NCBI RefSeq assembly: GCF_043641665.1
Contig: NC_092201.1
Coordinates: 854,001 to 918,000 of the forward strand
Origin: Enoplosus armatus
Taxonomy: Eukaryota; Chordata; Actinopteri; Centrarchiformes; Enoplosidae
Direction: 5' to 3'
DNA length: 64,000 nucleotides
The stretch's first letter is position 1. Each line of letters starts with the position of its first letter. The translations under genes were made by a program, and so were the position numbers. The notes under the pieces are model-generated. The model was not told the origin of the DNA, did no database searches, and saw nothing but the letters and a program-made list of their open reading frames with translations. Positions 43,015 to 64,000 of the stretch are shown here, piece after piece.

Positions 43015-45147
43015 ATGAAGCTGCGGGTTCGGATCAACCGGCAGACCAGCAGGGTGGAGTTACTGGGAGAAGAACCCAGTTTGACAGAGCTCATGGATCA
43101 CATCAAGGGGACTGTTTTACCTTCTCATGGACTCAGGTGAGACACCAGCCCTGAGACGGGATCCTCACACGTAATAATGGTTACAGTGCAGGCAGAACAG
43201 TCGACCTCCTGACGTGAGACAGTTTTCTGTTTCTCCCTCAGAGCAGAAACAGACTTCAGTTTGTCTCTGAACGGCTCGGAGCTTCTGTCAGACACCGGTC
43301 AGACTCTGTCGTCCTGCGGCATCGTCTCCGGAGATTTGATCTGTGTCGTCCTGCCTGAATCTGCAGCCGCCAGCTCCACCAGCTCCACCAGCTCCACCAA
43401 CTCCACCAACTCCACCAGCTCCAGCAACACGACGAGCAGCAGAACAGAGAACCAGAGGCAACATCAGAACCCACAGACCCGACAGACGGCTGCCATGACG
43501 TCCAACCAGGTGAGAGGAACCGTCTGGTAAAAACATGCAGAGGTGGAAGAAGTACTCTGTAGAAGTACTCTGTAGTAATACCACAGTGTAGAAACACTCT
43601 AAAGTATTAGCATGACTTTATATTCTGCTGGGCAGTTTGTGAATTTGTCCCCGAGGAACAATAAAGTTTTATCTTAACCTGTAATAATATAATAAAAATG
43701 TATTTGTATATTATATTTTGCATTATTAATCTGAATCTGCAAAGTAACTGAAGTTATCACATAAATGCAGAGCAGTAGAAGTAGAAAGTAGCAGAAGTAC
43801 TGAAGTGCAGCTGAATCTGTTTGTACTCGTCACGTTGATGAAAACTCAAACTGACACCTTCAGTTGAAAACAATCCTCACAGTAAACTCAGCAGCTGCCA
43901 GTGGAGCTCAGCATATTAATGCCGAGTCATCTCACGGCATCATCAACAGCTGACTGAGCTGGTTTCAGCTGAAACAGTGTGAGTTGACAACAAACCACGA
44001 GGTTTGTCTGCTGAGACTGGTTGGCGTGGCTCACAGAAACGCACCGTGGTAAAAGACACAGGTTCTCGTGGATTTAGGAGCAGTAGTAGGACCACTTCCC
44101 TCGCTCATCATGCTGAAGGTTTGTCTCTGAATATATTTGTCCTGCCTGGTGCTTGTTGAAGCCGTCGTGGCTCAGTTGGTGGATCTTGAAGGTCTCGTTG
44201 TCTCTAAACGTCTCTGTGATAAACAGCCCAGCAGCACAGCAGCAGCAGCACTGACAGAGTCTGAGACCACCAAGATGCCGGTCTCCGGACCTCCGGTCTC
44301 CACCTGGGAGCCGATGCTGTGCAGCGAGGCAGAGGAGGGTCAGGCTCCTCTCTCTCTGGAGCTCCTCTACCACTCGGCCCAAACCACGAGTCCCAGCGAC
44401 GCCGTCATGGTGGCGGGAAACCTGCTGATGCTCGAAACCGGGTTCGTCCCTCAGGTGAGACTTCAGGCCACCGGGGGGGGCTTCTTCCTGCTTCTTAGTA
44501 AAGTGAAGGTGACGGAGGAAATACTGTGTGTCCAGGGCTGTGAGCTGAAGTCCGGAGAGATGCCCGCAGGGTGGAGGTCAGCAGGTGGAGTCTACAGACT
44601 GCAGTACTCCCATCCTCTGTGTGAAAACAGCCTGGCCATGGTGGTAGCTGTGTGTATGGGCCCCGTGCTGGTCATCAACGGTGAGGTCATCATCAGGATC
44701 AATATTAAAAACCTCTGTCAGGTCGAACCTTTTTATTTGACTTGCCATGCGCGGACTTTTATACGTTTTATTTCTTGTAACATTAAAGCGTCCAAATATC
44801 TGAAAAGTGGAGAATGTATTTGGAAACACTTTTGGCTCATATTCTGTTTCTGACCCGTTTCAGCGACTCTGAAGGTGAACGAAACCGTCGACACGGTCCG
44901 CAAACTGTGTCTGAATCCCTCCGGCCACGTGACCGACGAGTGGCCAGGTACGCGCCTCTGATTGGTCGACGTGACACCAAACCGGCGTCGGAACGTCTGC
45001 CGGCAACTCACGATAAATGTCTTTGTCCTTCAGGAGGAAGTGCAGCGGCAGCCTTCAAAGACCTCAACAAGCTGTCCAGGACCTTCAAAGACCAGCTGGC
45101 GTACCCGCTGATCGCTGCAGCCAGAGAGGGTGGGTCTCAGGCAGACA

Positions 45148-45186
<39 letters not shown>

Positions 45187-45259
45187 AGACAGACAGACAG
45201 GCAGGCAGGCAGACAGACAGACAGGCAGGCAGGCAGGCAGGCAGTGAGATAGGGAGACA

Positions 45260-45294
<35 letters not shown>

Positions 45295-45367
45295 AGACAG
45301 ACAGACAGGGAGACAGGCAGGCAGACAGACAGGCAGGCAGGCAGGCAGGCAGTGAGATAGGGAGACA

Positions 45368-45402
<35 letters not shown>

Positions 45403-46620
45403 AGACAGACAGGCAGACAGACAGACAGACAGACAGGGAGACAGACGGACAGGCAGGCAGGCAGGCAGGCAGTCAGACAGACAGACAGACAGACAGGCAG
45501 ACAGACAGACAGGCAGGCAGTGAGATAGGGAGACAGACAGGGAGACAGACAGGCAGGGAGACAGACAGACAGGGAGACAGACAGATAGGGAGACAGACAG
45601 GGAGACAGACAGATAGGCAGACAGGCAGGCAGACAGACGGACAGGCAGACAGACAGACAGGCAGGCAGGGAGACAGACAGACAGGGAGGCAGACAGGCAG
45701 GCAGGGAGACAGACAGATAGGCAGACAGGCAGGCAGACAGACAGGCAGACAGGCCTCTGATGTCTCTCTCGTCTCTCTGGTGTCTCCAGCGATGGCCCTG
45801 CCGGTGGCCTTCGGTCTGGCTGCTCTTCCTCCGGAGCTCCTCCTCAGAGTCCTCAGACTGCTGGACGTGGTCTCCGTGGTCAGACTGTCTTCAGTCTGCA
45901 GACACTTCAACATCACCACAGCCGACTCCACGCTGTGGAGACACCTGTACCGCCGAGACTTCTCAGGTGAGACCGCAGGAAGACCTGTCGTGATGTTTGT
46001 GCTGGTTTGGAGTTTTATAAGTGCAGAAAGAAACCAGTTTGTCTTCTCGTTGTCTTTGTGGATGAGATCATCAATACATTAATAAACTCGTCCCTGTTGT
46101 GGTTCAGATTCAGATCTCAGCAGACCCAGAGACACAGACTGGAGAGAGGTGAGGAACTCATTAAACACACCTGAGATTCACCTGCAAAACAATGAACCCA
46201 TTTATTTATTATTAAAATGAACCCTTAAATTAAATGATGAATAATGATCATCATAGATTAATGATGTAATAAAGTTATATTTAACATTTTCTATCATGAT
46301 CTTTGTTTCAGCTTTACAAACGTTTCTTTAAGATCCGCATGGAGCTGCGACGCGACGCTCGTCACCACTCCCTCCCTCCGTACCACCGAAACCCCCGAGA
46401 CATCTTCAACCCCATCCCCGTCCCCCTCCACCCTCCGCTGCCCGGCATCATCGGGGGGGAGTACGACCAAAGACCCAACCTCCCCCGCGGCCTCCTCCCC
46501 CGCCCTCGCTTTGACCCCATCGGTCCCCTGCAGGACCTCCACGGGAGACCTCTGAGCGACCTCCGCAGACTGGGACCGGCGAGAGGACGACCTGCTGACG
46601 TCCGACGAGGTTTCATCTGA
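43015..46620 (+). CDS. fbxo7: F-box only protein 7
   Basis: Substrate adaptor of an SCF (SKP1-CUL1-F-box) ubiquitin ligase; the mammalian protein (PARK15) also binds the proteasome regulator PI31 and acts in mitophagy. Exons: 43015-43136, 43242-43509, 44227-44454, 44536-44680, 44864-44947, 45034-45129, 45790-45966, 46108-46148, 46312-46620; 1470 nt, 489 aa. Domains: ubiquitin-like fold at 1-78 (MKLRVRINRQ ... GIVSGDLICVVL), a Ser/Thr/Asn-rich linker at about 80-107, an FP (PI31-like) domain from about 155 to 313 including WEPMLCSE, LLMLETGFVPQ, GVYRLQYSHPLC and FKDQLAYPL, an F-box at about 327-354 (LPPELLLRVLRLLD) and a proline-rich tail with PPLPGIIGGEYDQRPNLP and RGRPADVRRGFI. It is about 33 residues shorter than human FBXO7 (522), mainly in the linker and proline-rich region. 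The start of exon 3 (44227) is chosen by frame and could differ. Confidence 0.93.
43372..43432 (+). repeat. Coding 9-bp repeat for Ser-Ser-Thr / Ser-Thr-Asn in fbxo7
   Basis: AGCTCCACC and CAACTCCACC-type units repeat within exon 2 and encode the Ser/Thr/Asn-rich linker after the ubiquitin-like domain. The frame is kept, so copy-number change would only lengthen or shorten the linker. Confidence 0.75.
43535..43820 (+). repeat. 'GAGGTGGAAGAAGTACTC' repeat in fbxo7 intron
   Basis: GAGGTGGAAGAAGTACTCTG, AGTAATACCACAGTG and later AGTAGAAGTAGAAAGTAGCA match the start and end of the common teleost 'AAGTAC' repeat. Confidence 0.55.
45138..45753. repeat. Long (CAGG)n/(CAGA)n tetranucleotide repeat filling an fbxo7 intron
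   Basis: About 616 bp of interleaved CAGG and CAGA units with GGGAGACAGACAG and TGAGATAGGGAGACAG variants. It starts 8 nt after the donor and ends about 36 nt before the acceptor of the 660-nt intron between 45129 and 45790. The sense frame continuous with the flanking exons has no stop and would read as QAGRQADR-like residues. Confidence 0.92.
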
Positions 46621-46648
46621 TTCGCGTTGGTTCTTCTTCTTCTGCAGT

Positions 46649-46654
46649 AATAAA
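46649..46654 (+). terminator. Poly(A) signal AATAAA of fbxo7 (proximal)
   Basis: AATAAA 29 nt after the stop codon. A second AATAAA at 46896-46901 gives a 3' UTR of about 300 nt and is equally plausible. Confidence 0.5.
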
Positions 46655-47049
46655 ACTCACAGAGTTCATTTATGGAAAGATAATATTTCACTTCAAAGCC
46701 GCAGGTTCGCCGTTCATCAGTGTGTGGTGGTTTTATTAAATGCTCGTGTGTGAATATAATATATGTAATACAACATCGACTGGAAAGAAGAAAGCTCTGA
46801 AAGATGTTTCCTGCATTAACGCATCTTTACGTCCTCTTTTGTGGAGGATCTTCAGTTTGTATTCTGCTCCTTTGTTCTTCAGTTAATTTGTGTTTAATAA
46901 AATAACTAAACACAGCAAACAGGTCTCTGTTGCCCCTGGGGGCCTGTGAGCAGCTTAATCAGCTGTCAATCATGATGCACCCCCTTTTTATAGCATCAAA
47001 TATCTCAAATTAAAATTAAAATCAGAAATGAACTCTTGAACAAACATCA

Positions 47050-47235
47050 GCTGGTAAGAACTACCTGAAATGACAGAAACCATCTTCGATTTTTTAGTTT
47101 GGCCCATCCGCTAACATGGAGGGGGCGGGGCTTATGACCTATTCTGCAGCCAGCCACCAGGGGGCGATCGAGACGCTTTGGCTTCACTGTCAGGGAGCTG
47201 TCATGTCGGCCATCTTTATTTACAGTCTGTGGTTG
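47050..47235 (+). repeat. 'CCACCAGGGGGCGATCGAGACG' interspersed repeat
   Basis: It contains GCAGCCAGCCACCAGGGGGC, GATCGAGACGCTTTGGCTTC, AGGGAGCTGTCATGTCGGCC and ATCTTTATTTACAGTCTGTG in the order I know from a widespread fish repeat. It carries a CTCF-like core and abuts the 47264 element. Confidence 0.6.
47154..47165 (+). promoter_or_regulatory. CTCF-like core motif inside a repeat
   Basis: CCACCAGGGGGC fits CCASYAGRKGGC at every position and continues with G. Because the motif is part of the repeat itself, the family could have spread candidate CTCF sites. Binding is not shown. Confidence 0.35.
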
Positions 47236-47263
47236 TAATACACAGTCATTGTTTAATTCACCT

Positions 47264-47620
47264 GTATGGAAGCCCATTTAGGCCAAGACATGAAGAGATA
47301 CATGAAATGGCAAAAACAAAAGTACTGGAGGTAAATCAAAATTATGAGATAGTAATCATATATCATATTATATATATATATATATAAGTTAAAAGTTTGA
47401 CTTAGTATTTCATAACTTTGACTTTCTATTATAACTTTGACAAATAAGAGTCAAACTTTTGTCTTCCTATTTTAAAATGATGACTAAGACAGTAAATCAC
47501 AATTTTGACTTCCTATCTTATAATTTTGACTTTGACTCAAGTGAGAATTTAGACCGTTTCATAATTTAACTGAAAAGGTTAAATGTATGCCATAACTGTT
47601 ACATAAAGCTAATCTTTTGC
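47264..47620 (+). mobile_element. Second copy of the 'GTATGGAAGCCCA' element with TTTTGACTT core
   Basis: It starts GTATGGAAGCCCATTTAGGC, the same terminus as the 33624 element. It is followed by an AT run and repeated CATAACTTTGACTT, ACAATTTTGACTTCC and TATAATTTTGACTTTG motifs. The opposite end is not evident, so this copy is probably truncated. Confidence 0.5.
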
Positions 47621-48839
47621 ACCTTAACTGAAACATGGAGGTTGTCTCATTACTCATCTGATAATAAGAGTCAGACACAATAAATATCCACTTTACTTTT
47701 AAAAACGTATTAAGTTTGAGGCACGTTAGGTTACTGTGTATATTTTAATGGGTTATTACTCCCTTAAAACTATGAATCCTCACATAGAATCCATTACATA
47801 AAGGTGAATTTATTACGTGATCACATTTATAACATGTTCATGAAGTTATCGTGTGAAAAACGTGAAACGCTGGATTTCTGTCTGCAGCCGCGGCCAGGAG
47901 CTCGTGAGGCAATGACGTCATCTTTTGTCTTAAAACAAAGGGTGCACTCGTTTAAAGGCGACGAGGTCCCGTATGTAAAGGCGGAGTTTATTGTGGCGCA
48001 ACACCGGTGTTACGCTGAATTCTGTTACGCATCAGATCCTGTGACCTGATTATTCAGCTGTGCCACAACTACATGTGTTTTATCACCATTTAAAGTGTGC
48101 TTTTATAGTACTGCAAGAAGATGATCATCCCGGAAGTCATCAAACTATCACGTCTGGTTCAGTGTTTGTTTCTGCAGTGTCACAGGATTATCTGTAATCT
48201 GTACCGGTAACCCCCCCCCCCAAAAAAAACCAAACAAACACTGAAACTCTTCTGTAACTGTTTGGACTTCATTTATTCCGTTATTTAAAAGTTCCAGGAA
48301 AAATTTAAAACTAACGTCAACTAACGTTAGCTTTAACCGTAGTTAGCTAGCTGTAGTTAGCTAACAGCCGGGTGCTAATTTAAACCTCGACCGGGAAACT
48401 GAAGTCTGTGCCTCAGAAAGTAGGAATGTTCATGTTCATCACTTTACAGGGAAGTAATAATCTATTATCCATTTCCCGGTAGTTACCAAAGCTCATTTCT
48501 TTTCTCTCCCCCTCCGCCGGCCGGGCGGGGACTCTCCTGTTTGCTGCTACCGTCTAGCGGCAATGCTAACAGGGGTGCGTCTGTTTCACGACCCGGTAAG
48601 CACCGGACAAAGTAGAACAGCAGCACTTTTTCTGAATTAATAACTATAGTAATAACTAATAATTATTTCTCGCTACATCACATATTGACAAATACATATA
48701 ATGACAAAAAGTAAGTAGTAAAAAGTCATGACCCAAAATGCGATCAATGTGGCTTCAACAAGTACCAACATTTAGATGGGAAATGATTTGATTTCAGTAA
48801 ATTAGAGCAGAAACTCAGAGCTCGTCCCAGCAGTAGCCA

Positions 48840-48985
48840 AACAAGGTAAGCAGTTATGATAATAAACCAAATGTTTGAGATACCAAGTCACATTTTGAGT
48901 TACTAAATCGAAATCATGAGATACTTAGTGAAATGTTTGAGATATAAAGGCAAAATTAAGAGTTACTAAGTCAAAATGTATCTTA
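48840..48985 (-). repeat. 'AAATCATGAGATACTTAGT' repeat (inverted core of the same family)
   Basis: GAGATACCAAGTCACATTTT, AAATCGAAATCATGAGATAC and GTTACTAAGTCAAAATG are reverse-complement forms of the TTTTGACTTAGTA core seen at 33.7 and 47.4 kb. No terminus is visible. Confidence 0.45.
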
Positions 48986-49349
48986 AGCATTTTTATTTTA
49001 TCATGACTTATGAGCAGAAACAGGCTTCTGTACATATTTGACAAACTCTAAAACGATATAAAAAGATGATGTAGTGTATTATTGACAACACAGAATGTGC
49101 CTTTTACTTGTCTATTATTTATTCTACTGCTTTGCCATTCCTGGCTCCTGTATTTTATAGTTCCTTTCATTAGATGTGACAGTGATACATATAAATATGA
49201 ATATAGATCCCTGAGCAGGTCACAGGATGTGCCGGGTGACGGGATGGTGTGTAACACCTGTGGCTGCTCGGCTCTGCCTGTGTGGCTGGAGGTGCTCTGT
49301 CCCTTTAAAAGCCTCGTGTTGTTACAGGAAGTGTGAGGGGTGTTTCCAG

Positions 49350-49605
49350 CTGATGAGCACAACAGAAGGACCAGAGTCTCCCTCAGCAGCCCGACCTACC
49401 TGCTCCTTTCTCCGGCACCCCAGCAGAGCGGACCGGCACCGGCCCCCGGCAGGTCTGCAGCGCCACAGTCAGGATCTTAATCGGGATTAATATCAGCCCC
49501 CCCCCCCCTACCGCGCTCCTGCAATCCTTTTAGCCGTCTGTTAGCTGCCGTGAACCGGTGCCGTCGGTAGCTGTTAGCCCGGACTGTCATGATCCCAGCT
49601 CGGAG
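49350..49605 (+). promoter_or_regulatory. GC-rich promoter and 5' UTR of the KIAA0930 homologue
   Basis: GC- and CpG-rich sequence (GCGGACCGGCACCGGCCCCC, ACCGCGCTCCTGC) directly precedes the ATG-containing exon, as for CpG promoters of broadly expressed genes. The start site is not determined. Confidence 0.4.
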
Positions 49606-63791
<14,186 letters not shown>

Positions 63792-63794
63792 TGA

Positions 63795-63950
63795 CCTGGA
63801 TGCAGTACATTTACTCAAGTACTGTACTTAAGTACACTTCTGAGGTACTTAAGTTGAGTATTTCCATTTTCTGCCACTTTATACTTTTATAAGTATCCGC
63901 TGCATTGATTTGATAACAGAATAGCATGAAGTTAGCATTAGCAGCTAACA
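63795..63950 (+). repeat. 'ACTCAAGTACTGTACTTAAGTAC' repeat at the right edge
   Basis: CAGTACATTTACTCAAGTAC, TGTACTTAAGTACACTTCTG, AGGTACTTAAGTTGAGTATT and TCCATTTTCTGCCACTTTAT are the best-preserved 5' end of this family in the window. It starts 25 nt after the last visible splice donor. Confidence 0.7.
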
Positions 63951-64000
63951 GTGCGTGTGCAATATAAAATAAATACATTGAATACAAAATGTAGGTACGG

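Larger units (their letters stand above)
46902..49340. other. Interval between fbxo7 and the KIAA0930 homologue: repeats, possible upstream promoter
   Basis: No ORF resembles a known protein. It holds a 'CCACCAGGGGGCG' repeat at 47050-47230, two 'TAATTTTGACTT' family copies and an AT dinucleotide run. A CpG-rich patch at 48500-48605 ends in a good donor, CCCG|GTAAGC, and could be an alternative first exon for the downstream gene. Confidence 0.5.

Noticed and set aside
45473..45931. 152-codon minus-strand ORF of Cys/Leu/Pro/Val repeats
   Set aside because: It is the complement of the fbxo7 CAGG/CAGA intron repeat plus the antisense of exon 7; repeat translation, not a gene.

Overview
The window looks like nuclear DNA from a teleost fish, most likely a percomorph. 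Five intron-rich vertebrate genes can be read. All have GT-AG splice sites and conserved exon phases. Introns and intergenic DNA carry CA/GT microsatellites and interspersed repeats that I recognise as typical of teleost genomes: the GTTAGCATGCTAAC family, the 'AAGTACTTGAGTA' family, the 'ATAATTTTGACTT' family and a Tc1-like end. No species can be named from sequence alone, and no database search was run.

Layout. 1-17.8 kb: no gene recognised; repeats, two homeodomain-type palindromes and one GC-rich patch. 17.8-21.2 kb, minus strand: rpl18a (ribosomal protein eL20), 5 coding exons, 176 aa, with an H/ACA snoRNA of SNORA68 type in each of introns 1 and 2. 22.1-33.6 kb, plus strand: xpot (exportin-T), 24 coding exons, 962 aa. 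36.4-40.9 kb, minus strand: rtcb (tRNA-splicing ligase), 12 exons, 505 aa, with every metal and catalytic residue present. 41.5-46.9 kb, plus strand: fbxo7 (F-box only protein 7), 9 coding exons, 489 aa. 49.6 kb to the window end, plus strand: the first 7 coding exons (303 codons) of a KIAA0930/DUF2045 gene, cut off by the right edge.

How the genes relate. rpl18a/xpot and rtcb/fbxo7 are two divergent pairs. xpot and rtcb are convergent neighbours, so a tRNA exporter and a tRNA ligase lie tail to tail, beside a ribosomal protein gene that hosts a snoRNA: a cluster with an RNA-biogenesis flavour, which may be coincidental. fbxo7 encodes an SCF ubiquitin-ligase adaptor. The KIAA0930 product has no firmly known function.

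Most notable: (1) two nearly identical SNORA68-like genes in neighbouring rpl18a introns; (2) a (GU)30 tract in place of the polypyrimidine tract of rtcb exon 6, with a CA repeat just after the exon 7 donor; (3) an fbxo7 intron made almost wholly of CAGG/CAGA repeats, 660 nt long, open in frame and divisible by three; (4) a MITE-like element with inverted ends downstream of xpot. I found no operon, CRISPR array or prokaryotic system, and no clearly new biological system.
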